Below are positions 36,340-49,800 of a DNA stretch of 64,000 bases, piece after piece. How positions within the stretch are numbered: position 1 is the first letter of the stretch; each line of letters opens with the position of its first letter. Origin of the DNA: Pipra filicauda. Lineage: Eukaryota; Chordata; Aves; Passeriformes; Pipridae. The DNA lies in assembly GCF_003945595.2 (NCBI RefSeq), contig NW_024104525.1:591989-655988 (forward strand), given 5' to 3'. Below the pieces are notes generated by a model. That model saw only the letters and a list, made by a program, of their open reading frames with translations. It did no database searches and was not told the DNA's origin. Position numbers and translations under genes: made by a program.

Positions 36340-36917
36340 TCTTGATGAACAGATTGCTGGTGGATGAGAGGCTGGATATGAGACAGCAATGTGCACTTGA
36401 AGCCCAGAAAGCCAATCATACCCTGAGCTGCATCAACAGCAGTGGTCAGCAGGTCGAGGGAGGTGATTCTGTCCCTCTACTGGGGCAGACCCCACCCAGA
36501 GCACTGCATCCAGCTCTGGGGTCCCCAGCACAGGAAGGACATGGATCAGTTGGATTGAGTTCAGAGGAGGGCCACCAAGATGAGTACAGGGTTGGAGCAC
36601 CTCTCCTAGGACAAAAAGTTAAGAGAATTGGAATCTCTCAGCATGGAAAGAGAAGACTTTGGGGTAACTTAATTGTGGCTTTCCAGCACCTGAAGGGAAC
36701 TTACAGGAAAGACGGAGAGAGACTTTTTACAAGGGCATGTAGTGACAGGAATGGCTTTAAACTGAAAGAGAGGAGGTTTAGATTACATACTGAGAAAAAG
36801 TTCTTTACTGCAAGGGTGATGAGGCACTGGAACAGGCTGCCCAGAGAGGTTGTGGATATCCCATGCCAGGAATTGTTCAAGGCCACGCTGGATAAGGCCT
36901 TGAGCAATCTAATCTGA
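36327..36917 (+). pseudogene. CR1 ORF2 C-terminal fragment, mosaic 196-codon frame
   Basis: This frame starts 13 bp upstream of the CR1 homology, so its Met is accidental. Residues about 10-38 and 112-196 are in the true ORF2 frame. Residues about 45-105 (EGGDSVPLLGQTPPRALHP..., PAQEGHGSVG, GAPLLGQ) read a shifted frame where intact CR1 encodes the S-REVILPLYSALVRPHLE and LEQVQRRATKM parts. So at least two frameshifts cancel each other and keep the frame open. The region lies downstream of the reverse transcriptase catalytic motifs and has no enzymatic function by itself. Its length is a product of chance and recent age, not of selection as far as can be seen. Confidence 0.75.
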
Positions 36918-37008
36918 TGGGTGGCATCTCTGCCCCTGGCAGGGGGGCATGTGACTAGATGATCTTCAAGGTCTCTTGCAACCCAAGTCATTCTACGATT
37001 CTATGATA
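36340..37008 (+). mobile_element. CR1 LINE, ORF2 C-terminus to intact 3' end, sense
   Basis: A 5'-truncated CR1 of about 670 bp. It begins in the ORF2 segment DERLDMRQQCALEAQKANH. It runs through LIVAFQHLKGTYRKDGERLF, FKLKERRFRLHTEKKFF and MRHWNRLPREVVD to the ORF2 end (SNLI, stop at 36915-36917). A 91-bp 3'-UTR ends in ATTCTACGATTCTATGAT. The 3'-UTR has the hallmark CCCCTGGCAGGGGGGCATG and ACTAGATGATCTTCAAGGTC. It is the best preserved CR1 in the window. No target duplication was found. Confidence 0.92.
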
Positions 37009-40000
37009 TTGTTGCATTAAATCATACTAAAAGTGGGCAGTAATGAAGCATGTCAAATCCTTGTGGGTAGTTCTAGTTCAGCACTGGAGGGAGTTGAGCT
37101 TGTTAAAACTCATCAATGTGAGTTTTTCTACTGATCTCAGTGAATTTGAGATCAGAAAGGAGTAACATTGAATGTAATATTTAACTACAGAAAAACTGCA
37201 GCCATGTTTCGATTCATGCATCTGTAGCCCACTGAGTGTATTGTACTACAAATACACTAATAAAATTAAATAAACTCTTCAAACAAATAAATTTTTCTAT
37301 TTGATCTAAAAAGATAAAAATCAACCTCTTTCTCTTACATGTATATTTATATATTTAACTGAAACCATATTTTTATTTTTCTTTTGAATGCTGAAATCAA
37401 AACCACTACTGCCTAATTTGAGGGATGTTGAGATTGTATGTAAGAATTTTTAGTGCACTGTGCTAGAAAAGGTGGATTTCAGTCACTACATCTTGTGTAA
37501 CTAATTGATTTCCTGAAGAAAGAAAATTAGAAGTTTCTTTACAGGGTTAAGCCAGATGTTTTTTATGCCTTTTATTTTTAATTCTAAACAGAAACATGCC
37601 CCAGATTATTGTACTTTGTATAATAAACTCTCCAGAGCACCACAGTGAAAAAATTTCTTCATCCTCTTCAAATAATTTATGAGCAAAAACTTTTTAACCA
37701 TTACATATAGAATTCAAATTGATTTTCTCTTTCTGCTCAAAGTAGAATTCTTTAGGTTTAGTCACCAAGTTGAACAAGAGTTCCTCGGACTCAACTATTA
37801 CTTTTTTTCTGTTTCCATAGAAACACATGTCAGCAAGATGAATATGGAAAATGGTACTTTGAAATAATCTCCATTTTGAACATAAAAGAAAAACAGGGTG
37901 GTGTACAGTAGCAATTATGTTAAAGCATCTTATCCCATTTTTCAGTTAGTACAACAGCAGTTTCCATGAAAATGGGAATATGAGTAGCAACAAGGAGCAA
38001 GACAACCAAACTTCTGAAATTTAGTTATTCAAATTCATTGAGGGGAGATTTAGCTCCCCAGGCTTTCCTAAAAAAAAAAAAAAAAAACAACAACAAAAAT
38101 TTCCTATGTTTTCAGACCTCTTGCTATTTTGTTCTATAGCACAGTTGCTGTAGTGAGGAGATTTGATGATCTTTTGAACATCCAGAAATCTACTGGAACA
38201 CTGTCTCCTCTTTTTGATACATTCTGTATGTGACTAGAACAGAAAGTTAGTGCCTGTGAATCCATCTTTTATAGCGCATTCAAACATTTAGTTTTTAAAA
38301 ATTATGGGAAAAATAATAATAATAAAATAATCACACCATTTGACATCTGCTTTGTTTTTTACATTGCAGAAACTACTTGAATCTATTTAATTATTACAGT
38401 GTGATCATTATCTCTGAGCAGATAATATGAATGGTGACAGTTGATGGCTAAGAAGACATTACACTACTGTAATAGTCCTAAGTAGAAACTATGCCTTTGT
38501 ACTACACGAGTAGTCTAAATTTTAGATCTACATCTAATGGAGGATCTGTTCTTTCATGCTGTCTGCACATTGTTTTCTGCATACACTATTTGAATAACAT
38601 AGTATGTATACCTTACATGGATTTTACCCATTAATAGCATGCTATCTAACATTCATTTTTATCCTCATGAGGCAAATACATTGAGTAGATTAACTTAGTC
38701 TACATATCTGGTTGCTAATTGCCATTATAATGTTGAAATCACCTGTTTGTTTATCTATACCAGGTTTGGTAGAGTCAAGCTTTGTATCTTTGCACTTAAC
38801 TTTCTCCAGGAGCAGCGCTTTTGAAAGCAGTCTTTACAAGGGTTTGTGTTTTAAATTAATATATCACTCTGAGTTCTGTGACAGAAATAAAATCAAAATC
38901 AGATCATGTCTTTGTCTCATTTAAATTATGTCAGTTTTAGGCTATCTTTTATAAGAAAAAAAAATCAATGTACTCCAAATTTACTCTTACATTGCTGGAA
39001 ACAATAGATATCTATATTTTTGTCATATTTATCTTTCTTTTTATGTCTAATTTTTATTTTATGTCTTTGAAATACTACATGAACATGTCATGTTCTGAGA
39101 AACCTATCAACTAATATTTAAGTTTGTTTAATTTTGATTATGAGCTTGGAAAGATGCTATTCTGTCTACTTGGCGAATGGGAGACCATAAATGACATTTC
39201 TATGCAATTAAAGGCTGAGGTGTTTGACAACCAGGAAAGGACATGTATTGAAATATAATACATTTCTAATATTTTTCCTCCCACATGATTCTACAAGTTC
39301 TCAGAAATATTTTAAGAAATAGATTAGCACAGATTTTTCTTTAATGGTTTGAAATTTCACTGTTATTTTATCGTCAGACTGTTCATCAGGATCACCTTTT
39401 AGGTATGGTAAGAATAGTCTCCTGACAAACAAAAAAATCACTCTTAGACTGTCACTGAGTTGGTGGACTTAAAAAAGCAGCAATTCCTAGCAGGAATGAT
39501 TATTTTAAATGGCAACAGTGTGGACATACTGTCCTAATGTCTAATACAGTCAGTTTCAGTGACATGGTGAGACAATCAACTGGCATTAAGTTAAGTGTAG
39601 GAAAATGAATCTTTGGGGTTTCTTTAGTTTAGAGATTGCATTATATCCCAAATAATATCTTGCAAATTCTTTAATAAATGGAACAAATCATATCACATTT
39701 AGTATTGATAGAAGTTTGATTTTCATTATTTTAAATAAAAGGAGCCTGCATATAAGGCACATTCAGTTCTAGTTTACTTAGAGAAAAGTCAGGGAAGCAG
39801 AGAGTGTGAGTAGGTAACATGAGTGACTATTCATCAGTGACAGAAAAAATAAAATAAATAGTCTATCAGACACAGATACACAAAAAATCTGCAAATTTTT
39901 TCACTAGCCTCTTGGATTTACACAGTCCTATCTAAATAAAAGAAAGATATGACAGTTCATGCTGTTCATGTTATAAGCTCAAAAAATATAGCCTTACTTA

Positions 40001-40481
40001 TTAGAGAAACTCTTAAACTATCAGCACCCTTGCTGAGAAAAAGATTTATGGCTAACCTTTGCTAGGTCAGTGACAATAAGACTGGAAAGTGGTTTTTAGA
40101 GAAAAAGCAGTCAGGTAGTTCAACATGAAATTAGATATGTTGCCAGACTCAGCAGGTACCTGATAATATGATTGAAATTCAGGATCCCTATAAATAGAAA
40201 ATAGTGCCTAGCATGCAGTCTGGGTCATGGGGAAGATGCTTTATCCTGTGATGTTTTCACTGTCCTGCATTTTTTTTTTTTAATGTCATACTACACATGT
40301 TGTTTTTTACCCACTAAAGCACGGAGACTGTTTCACTGTCCAGCATTTCTAGTCACAGTTTTTCTAGCGTGCTTTGTTGGAATAATTTGTCTTGTTCCCT
40401 GTATCAGTGTTGAATAGTGTTAGTACACTCACTCTATTTCTATTAAAAGAAAGATCTGATGATGATGTGCAACCTGATTTA
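37009..40481. other. AT-rich spacer with simple repeats
   Basis: No gene or repeat family recognisable. A run of 18 A at 38070-38087 followed by (CAA)3, and an (AAT)n tract at 38312-38331, are the only low-complexity features. Confidence 0.6.
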
Positions 40482-40575
40482 ATGGAAAGTGTCCCTGCCC
40501 ATGGCAGGGAGGTTGGAACTAGATGATCTTTAAGGTCCCTTTCAACCCAAATTGTTCTCTGATTATATGATTCTG
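40482..40575 (+). mobile_element. CR1 LINE 3'-end fragment, sense
   Basis: About 95 bp of CR1 3'-UTR: GTGTCCCTGCCCATGGCAGG, AACTAGATGATCTTTAAGGT, CCCTTTCAACCCAAA, then TCTGATTATATGATTCTG at the 3' end. It is heavily 5'-truncated and lies directly upstream of an unrelated 69-codon frame (40552-40761) that starts inside its tail and resembles no known protein. Confidence 0.85.
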
Positions 40576-43500
40576 AAGAAGGAATCTAAAAATCAACACT
40601 ACAATATCCCCAAAGTAAAGGAAAGCTTTACTGGATTAAAGTTAGGGTTGTGGAAACTTCCTAACTATCCTCACAAATATGCAAGAAATTTGAATGAAAG
40701 CTTTGAGAATGCAGTAATTGCTAAAATGCCAGAAGGAGAAAGGAAAAGTATACAAATGTAAACTGTTGCTACATTTTATACTTTCTTCTTAAGTGACCAT
40801 TACTAGATGCAAATGGATACTGATCTAAACAAAGATTTAAATGGAACTCTGGAATACCATTTTTATATTCTTAATTGTGGCCATAGAATACGTGGCCCAA
40901 AATATCGTGCCCGCTAGCACTGATCGTGGATATACAAAATGAAAATATTTAGACGGACACCAATATGGAGAGTAAGATATGATTTCTGTCTGTATAACTC
41001 GTTCAGAATTGTTGCTTGTAGCTAGTGTGGAGATCACAGCCACATGGACTACATCCTTTAAGTTAAACATGCTCATACCTACTCTCCAACACCAGAGTCG
41101 TACAGAATGGCACACACACGCTGTTAAATTCTTCTTTTACTCTCCGGAAATCTTAGTTCATATTAAATTGCTTAGTAGAAATGATCTTTGACTTGTACTT
41201 ACAAGCCACCTGTACTAAGAAAATGCTGGCTGGCCAAGGTTCAAACTAAGACAGGAACTATTCTGAGAGTTTACAATTTATCAGGACTGCAGAGAACAGA
41301 CTTCCTGACAGAAGCATCTGGGAAATGAGTTCATCTGATCAAACACAGGCATCTGTGGTGCAGATCTCCCCATCTGATTTAGATGTTTAGACAGTCTTTA
41401 TAATCAGTGGAGAGAAACAGGCTCATCTAGGGGAATGATTCACTCCATCATAAAGCAGACACTTAACATTTTCAGATTAATTGTTCCATGCAAGTGCCTA
41501 TTTTTCTCTCTTCACTTTAAAGAGAATCCAGGAAGACAAATATACATGTCTCTATTGTAAATATTTAAAGATAAGACAAATGAATCCCAGACAAAATGCA
41601 TGAAGATGTGCTGACTGAATCTGTGTCTTAATGCCTCCACAGGCATCTACCCATGATTTAAATTCAGATGTTGTAAAGCTCAGACTAATAGAGGACAAGA
41701 ATTGATTTCCATACATCTGAGGGAAAAGTTCTTTCACAGATCTCTCTTGGTTTAATATCCCCGGTAAGTCTATAAACTTCTGATTCTACATTGGAAAACC
41801 AGAATTTGACTATACGTCTATCTACTTTAAAGAACCTGTTTATTGCCATTTTACTGGCTTATTTTCAGCCATTGATTTTATTTTTTCATAAATAATTAGG
41901 AATGGAAAATAGAAGCAGAAAGAATAGTTTTCTATTCATGGAGAAAGCAGAAATGAATCAAACATTTTACAATCCCTGTAACTTTACAAACAAAGTACAA
42001 AGGCTAGAAGATAGTTTTTATGCAAGGAGATAGTGTCTTTTCAAACTGTCCAAGGTTATGTTTGTTACAAACATAAACCAGCCAAAAATACACATGCTAA
42101 AGCCAAAGTCCCCCATAAGTCAAGATTTATTTAAGTGAATAGTGGTTGCAGGAATGAACTGTGAATGAGTCAGACACCACAATGAGTCCATCATGCTCTA
42201 AACCACTGAAAATTAATCAATAACACATCTCTTAATGAAAAGGAAAAAAAATCAAAAACCAACCAAACCAAACCAAAACAAAACAACAACAAAAACCAAA
42301 ACAAACAAGCAAACCCCCGCAAAAAAAGAAAACACAACAGCCCTTTGATAACTTGTGGTTAAAGCACTAAATGAAATCATTGATTCCTGATTCTTCCACA
42401 AGCTTCTAGTGTAATACTTGATTGGTGGCTTTCAAGCATAGTTGATGAGTTGTCACTCTGTCCAACATGAATAATACTTATTCATAATTTTAGTTTTATT
42501 TATCAATGGAAATACCTTCTCAAATAACAAAAATAAAAATATCAGGGAAAATTAAACTATTCCAAATCATGTAATTAGTTCCACTTTCTACAGGACTTTC
42601 TTATCTCTTAACTTCTGTCAAAATGAAAAATTAGATAAGGATGAGAAAGAGTTCAGGTTGAAGCCATAGCTAAGACAGCTGAAGACAACATCTAGATTTA
42701 GATATTTAGTTTGTAATTTTTCAGATCTGCCAAATACATAGGTACCTATTTAAATACAAAGAGCTATGGAAATCTAGTATTCTTCAACTAAAGATTATAT
42801 AAATTCTCTTTCCTGATCAGGATGCTTTCCTGAGTCATGATGACACTGTAGGTTAAAGACTCCATTTTATTTTATGCACTAAGAAGGCAGTGCTTTTGGC
42901 TCAATGGCTTCTAAAGGACATTTTTTTCAGATCTTTGTTATTATGTTTCCCATAGCTTCAACTTCTTCTAATTTCCTGCTTCAGGGAATATGAATGACTC
43001 ATCTACTGAAAACTCCTGTAAAGAGAGCTGAGATTTTATGCATGTTAGTTCATTGAAGTTTGGCAGGATGAACTGAACTTCTAATAAATGCATGATATAT
43101 AATTGACTACCATACAAATTGTCCAGGAACTTCTGTCAGTTTTCCTCCAATTTTCACTGACTTTGGACTGACTTGTGTGCTAAACAATTATCACTTCACT
43201 CACATTCTCTTGGATAAGGGTTTTAGACTAAAATTCTAGGACTCAGGTTTTAAAATATTTATTTGCATATTACCAAAGATGTTTTCACAAAGGTGGGACA
43301 TTCTACGTTATTACGAAAGTCAACTTCTTTCACTGTTCTCTGAGTTACCTAAAAGTTTTCAGGTCTCAATGAGGAAAGTTATATGCCAAAGAACTACTAC
43401 TTCTTTTCCTTTCACAGTTCACTAATGGTTGTAGAGTTTATTACAACAATTCGAGTATTTCACATATACCAAGTGTAGGTTCCTCCTAATTCCTTCTCAC

Positions 43501-46500
43501 ACGTGTGTTGAAAAAGATTAAGAAAATGAAACATTTTCTCTCCTAACAGAAGTTAAAGTACATTAAATGACCTTAGCTAAATCTCATGACAAAGCAATTA
43601 TTTTATTTACTGTGTATAAAAATATATTCGGGTTTTTTAGTCACCCATGCAGTGGGATTCCTAATGTGAAATATTTCACTTTACCAACACAGAAGTAGTA
43701 CTTTATAAGTTTATAAGTATATGTTAATATTTTATAAGGATATAAATAAACCTCTTCCCACATGACCTGCTATTTCAACAATTGTCATTCAGCCAATCAG
43801 AATTGTGTGAGTAGAGACTGAGCAGAGTTTGGATAGTTCTCTAGACATTTTTCAACAAGTAGCTAATGTCTTATTTTTGCAAAATTATGCATTATGAGCA
43901 TAATGCCAAAAATAATGATGTGCCATCTCAGACCTTAATTGTCCTTATTTCACTAGTAATGCAAGACCTTTGCATATTGCAGTAGGCATACAAGATTCAG
44001 GTAAGGATGGAGGAGGTATGCAAACACTGGGGAATTTCTAGGTTATATCAGATGCATTTCAAAGTTTTTCTCTCAAAGTCACAGAGAATTACCACAAACA
44101 TATTTTCTATATCTTCCTGAACTTTCTTTTAGAAGCAGCTCATCAGATAATTCAGCATTTTGACTTCTTATTTTTTCTGTTTGTCTTCCAGGTGTGCAGT
44201 ATTTATCTCTCTCGATAAAGCACTGTCTAAACTGGTAAAAGGAAAATGACATATTGAAAAAGTGTTATGTGAAAAGTATGAAATCATGCTTTAATAATAT
44301 AATATTAACAGGGGTATCTATTTCAGTACTTCATTTACTCCCATCATTCCAGGACCTGAAGTTAGAATTCTCGTGTATCTTCATCACAATCTACTTCTAA
44401 CAGATATAAATTCTTTTTATTAATATTACTACTTTTCCAAAAGAAGTTATGTTTTTGGAGTGCACAGTCATGCTTCTGAAAAACTTCATAGTATTGTCTA
44501 ATATCACATTTCTAATCATATTCAAACCTTTAAGAGTTTACTTGCAGTTTTGAAGTCTTGCAGAGGTAAATTTAGATGCAGATGTTTGCTTGCATTTTGA
44601 ATTTTTTGATTGTGGGTTGGCTAGAAGGTTTTCAAATACAGTGTTCATCCAACATGTTTTATCATATCTTAAGTGGGGAATGGTTATGTTCAGTTATTAT
44701 TATAAACCACTGAAGGTGAAAGTGAATCCACAGAGAAAGATACGACAACAAAACACAGATTGGATTATTTAATTATGCTTTGTTTTTATAAAATATAAAT
44801 GGAAGTCTGCAGTGAAGCTGCACTAAGTTAAACTAGTAGAGAAGTGTGACTTTGATAGCAAATAGTTAAGTGAAAATTCAGTTACATAAATAAAACACAA
44901 CAGAATTAGACACTTAATGTAACTGATTTATAATTTTAAAAGGAGCTTTCATACATTAATTCTGTATTTGTTAACTTTGGAAAAAGACCTTCTTTTTCTT
45001 AAAAGTAAACATTATGTATTAGTAATATTTCGATGTAGCCTATACTGTAATAATGAGTTCCTTATGTCCATTTTTGCCATCCCTCTCAGTCTTCTTTTCA
45101 TTCCCTGGTTTTACTGGGTAACATTTTATTTTTAGTGAATGAGTTTTTACATGTTCTAGTCCTCTGAGAACAGAAAGGACAAGTAACTGAGAGAAGATGC
45201 TCAGGGTATGTCTAAGCTATTAAGTAAAAAAGGGACAGAAATTAAAACAACCCAGTCTGCAGCTGAGCTAGATATTAGGGTAAGTCTTTGCTAGAACCTA
45301 GACTGTCTTGGAAAGAGATAGCTAGAGTGGTCCAAAAGAAAGCCAGGAGCTGGGTAAGGAGTAATCTACAGTGTAAAAACTCATCCCTTCATCTTCTTTT
45401 ATTTAGTAACATAAATAAAAGTCTCAGATTTGTGATGATACTTATCAATATATGGATAGAAATTAATACAACTAATTGCAACTTTATCATTATTCCTTTG
45501 AAAACCTAAAATTTACTGAAATACATTGTAGAATAAAATTGCATATGTATTACTATCACAGTACAAAGAATGTAACAAACTAATTTTAACAGAATTACAA
45601 CAAATTCCTTATTTTAGACTGTCTTTAGAAATTTTACTTAGTAAACTGTACTTCTCTCATTTGACACATAATATATGAATGTAACCCTGTTGCCTGTTCT
45701 CCATAACCAAATATTATGAATTCAGTTAAGAAACAATATTAGCAGTAAAACAACAAATAAGAGAATACGGCATATCTTGCACACTACTATTAAAGTAGTG
45801 TATACTTTTGTCTAATTAGAAGACATGAAATTGAATCTTGTTTAAACGATGATCTGTTTAAACAATATCATTTTCCAGCCAGAGGTGCGTTCTTAAGAGC
45901 AGTCTCCAAGATGGTCATAAATACTGTCATCAAAAAAACCACCAAATAATGTTAACAGGAAAGCTGCTTGATAATTTATTTCAGAGATAAGATATTTCAG
46001 TATTATTTCTGACAGATTAGAAAATAAGCGCTCTAACCATGTATCATTCTAACGAAACATCTACATAAAACATCAGAAGTCTCCATGGAAGGGGGAAGTA
46101 ATTTTAATTCTCATGTATATTTTCCACTCAGAAGAGAAAGTTAAAAAGAGCTGTTTTCTAGTAGGCTGGACTTTCTGATGTAGAAGCCATAATGTGACTA
46201 AACAAAGTAGATTTCAGTTTCACTGCAGTCTTTGATCTCCAAACTTTATAAAGCACTTTAATAGCTAAAGAGAAAATTCCCCCACTCCCCCACCAAGCCG
46301 AAAATTTTGATTATGTAGACCAAACCAAGCAATATTTGTTCTTAAAAAAAAGAAATAAAGAATAACCAAAAACTTACAAAAAGTAAAAATAAAAATATTT
46401 TTACAGTAGCATAATCAAATAAAACAGAGAAAGGAGGCAGAGGAAAAAAACAAAAACACTTAAACACTTCTCCCCCTGTTCTAGTTTTTCACTAAGCTTT

Positions 46501-46809
46501 TCTAGACTCTCAAGAAAGGCCATGGCAAAATGAAACTAAGCTGCAGGAACCATAAACCAAAGAGTTATCCCTCTTCAAAAAACAGTGAAATCAAAACACC
46601 CACATTCCCACATTAAGCATTATTCTTCACACTGTTCAGTCTTTGCAAGCATATTGTTACAAAACTTGGTCATTTTCCTTAAAAAGTATACCAAAGTTAC
46701 GACTAAGAAATATGTCAAAAAATATACAGAAAGTACATCAGTTAAGTTAAAAGAAAGTAGGACAATTATACTTAATTTATACTTCTCACTAATATGCTTA
46801 TAAACATAT
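40576..46809. other. 6.2-kb AT-rich stretch without genes
   Basis: No exon, RNA gene or repeat family recognisable. An A/C-rich simple tract (CCAAA, CAAAA and CAA units) lies at 42253-42315. A patch at about 43870-43990 has several octamer-like and ATTA-type motifs (TTATGCATTATGAGCATAATG, CTTTGCATATTGCAG) and could be a conserved non-coding element. This cannot be shown without other genomes. Confidence 0.55.
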
Positions 46810-46831
46810 AGGTTGAGCCTAGGCTCAACCT
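46810..46831. repeat. Perfect 22-bp palindrome
   Basis: Two 11-bp arms, AGGTTGAGCCT and AGGCTCAACCT, meet with no spacer. After one mismatched pair outside (46809/46832), two more pairs match, so 26 bp pair with one mismatch. A perfect palindrome of this length is expected far less than once in 64 kb of random sequence. It is GC-richer than its AT-rich surroundings. No mobile-element ends are visible beside it. Confidence 0.9.
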
Positions 46832-49800
46832 GTAAGTACAGATATTTAAGTCACAAGTCTCAGATAATGAGATGATGTAATCTAGTGACAATGCTGATAC
46901 GTGTGTCAACCCTCTGAAGTTACTCAGTGGGAGTCAGAAGTTTCCAGGAGTTTGAACAATAGCTTTCTGGGATGACTGTTCTTGCAGCTGTTAGATTCCA
47001 AGTAAAATCGATTCTGTCACTTAATAAAGAGCATATAACTGATAGCAGAACACGAGGGTTTTCTTAGATAACGTGACTGATTATTGCCTGAACTGGCCTT
47101 CAGATAGGTGTTACTGTTGTAGCTATTCTTATCTCTTACAGAATGAAGGAAAATCAAATAGAAGATAGGACAGTAGCTGGCTGTGTGTTTCTTCTTAAGA
47201 CAATAGAAGAAAAGTTAATTATCAGTGTCTGAAGGAAAAGCCTCCTGGAACACTTTTCATCTTGACCTGGGCACCTCTTCTGAGTGCCCAGTAGCTTGAG
47301 ATCAGGTGTACACTCTACCTCCATCCCCTTCATGGATGACAGTGCATAAAGGAAAGAAGAGAGTGCTCACCTGCTCTCAGGATGAGAGCATGCACCAGCC
47401 CGATGCCAAAACATCAGCTGCTCTGAGTGCTATCGATGGATATACTATGTGTGCCAGAGAATGTGTCTGTCTACAACTTAGATGTCACCTTTTCCTACTA
47501 AAACAAAGTAACAAGAAAACTTGTATGAAGAATGGAAGTAGAAAAGAAACAGCTCTTCATTTAACCTAATGATTTAATAAAAAAATAGGAAAAAAAATCC
47601 TTAGTATTATTCCTCACCTTAACACCTCACTTGATGAAGAAAGAAGTGCTTTTGATAGAAATCCATAATGGTTCAAAACAATACAAAAGTAATACAATTC
47701 AGTGTCTTTATAATCAGGAAATATAAGAGAACAAATTTTATATGGGAGAGTTAGAAAATTAATAGAACAGAGTAGACCAATAAATAGAGAAGCTTCTGAA
47801 ACTGTGTAAAAATTAATTCTTCCTAAACAATAATATTTTAAAAGGGCAAGTTTATAATCCATCAAAGCTTGCTAAAAGATGCCAAAACTTATTTACGAAT
47901 ATGTCAGTGTTTTGAGGAGTATTTTTAATGAGGAAATTAAAATGGACTCATATTATTTGGAGAACAAATATAACAAAGAAGAATAAGACAATGTGAGGTA
48001 AGGTAATTTAAAACTATCTTAGAGGAGAAAATACAACTGTTGCAGAGAATTATACAAATTAGATAATGAGAGAATAAATAGCTTGTCATTAATTCTTTCA
48101 TGAGACTTCAGTATCAAGTGGTTTCTTTCATGATAGTCAGTTTCAACAGATTTTCCAATTCAAATACATTTTGAAATAACCTAATCTTCTTGATAATTTC
48201 AAAATGAAAAGTTGTTAGTTCTCTGTTCAAAAAAATACTGATGATGGAATTCAGCTCCACGTTTTAGGCGTTTAGTGTGGGATTTTAATTTTTTTTCCTA
48301 AACATAAAGGTCTACCCACAGACTTCTAATGCTTCTGCATAGTGTATATAACAGGCGCCAGAGAACATCTTTGCCCTCTTGAAAAAGCAGCTGGAAGCCA
48401 GGTGAAATCTACTAAGAAATCTCAAGTGCCACAGAACACCATCTGCACTCAACATAATTGAGGCCCTGAATTGAATGTACATACATAAAAATAGCTAAAT
48501 TCATCTAAATTATTATGCTGGTTAGTGGAGATCCAAGAACTAATTTGTCTAAACATAATTGGTAATGGGATTTGACATGTCAGACACTGTTGAAGACATC
48601 TGTGTAGAGTTGTTATACTTGACACAGAAGCACTACTAATATCCTTCTGTAACAGCAACTGAAACTACTCAAGATAGTCTAGCGCATCTCAATGCCATTA
48701 GACATCCCTGTGTCAGTAAATGAATCATGCCATAAGTCAGTAAAATCAGTGGAAACTGAAGAGATAGACAACTAACCAGGTGTAAGTGTCTGCACGAGGA
48801 TAAACTGATCCCTATCACCATGATGTAGACTAGAGCTAGCACCATTTGCAAAGCACCTGAGGGAGACGAGGGGTTTTTTTCTGCCAGGATTAGCAGCTAG
48901 AGCATTATGAATGTAGCTAGTCTCTTTTGATTTGGAAACTGAACAAGCATCACATGAGACATCAGGAGAAATCAATTTGGGCTACAGTGAGTAATAGAAG
49001 ATAACATTGATGAACAGTTTTATGAGTTGTTACACTGGAAATATTTAATAATAATATATGGAACTTTAGAGGTAGTTTACAGTGAAGTGGGAACTCTAAA
49101 AATAAAAATAAGGGAATTTAGATGTCATCTCAGGTACTCAATACTTCCTACATATGAGTGAGATGGTTTTAATACTATCTTACTTGTGCCAATTGTTACC
49201 TCATAATATTAAGTACTGTTTGTGGAAGGTGTAGGTATGTAGCTGATTTTGAATCATAATATATAGTAATTTTTCATTCAGCAATGGACTAATTCACTGG
49301 ACATTTTAGGTATGTTGTGCATTATCCTTAGTTTCTTCAATATACGGAAGATGAAGGGGATGAAGACTATATTGCAGGACAGAGATGTTAATTGAGTAAT
49401 TGAGAAAGTTAAGAATAATGAGAAAAATATGAGTTATTCCCCATTGCACCTGAAGATATTTTTGAAACTTTCCTCTAAACTAACACAGAAACTATTATTA
49501 TATAGATCAAAAGAATAAATTAATTCATAAACACAGTATTCAAAATATACTGTAGAAAAAAATGAAGAATAAATGAGTGGGAAATCCATTGCTACTAGGT
49601 GATCAGCAAGATGGTAAGTACTTGTCACAATGGGAAAGGAAGAAAAGATGGCACACTGCACTCTAACATGGGACCTTTGACCTCTGTAAGTATGTGGGAG
49701 GACACTAATTTTACAGACTTACAAACTGGGTAGCTTTTATGTTTGTGGGGGGTTGTTTGTTTGTTTGTTTGTGGGTTTTTAAAATTTTTTTTCCCAAGTA

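Noticed and set aside
40552..40761. 69-codon frame following the CR1 3' end
   Set aside because: Starts inside the CR1 tail, Lys/Asn-rich, no known domain.
42253..42315. A/C-rich tract as a possible array of short repeats
   Set aside because: Irregular simple sequence without spacers or conserved units; not a CRISPR array and none is expected here.
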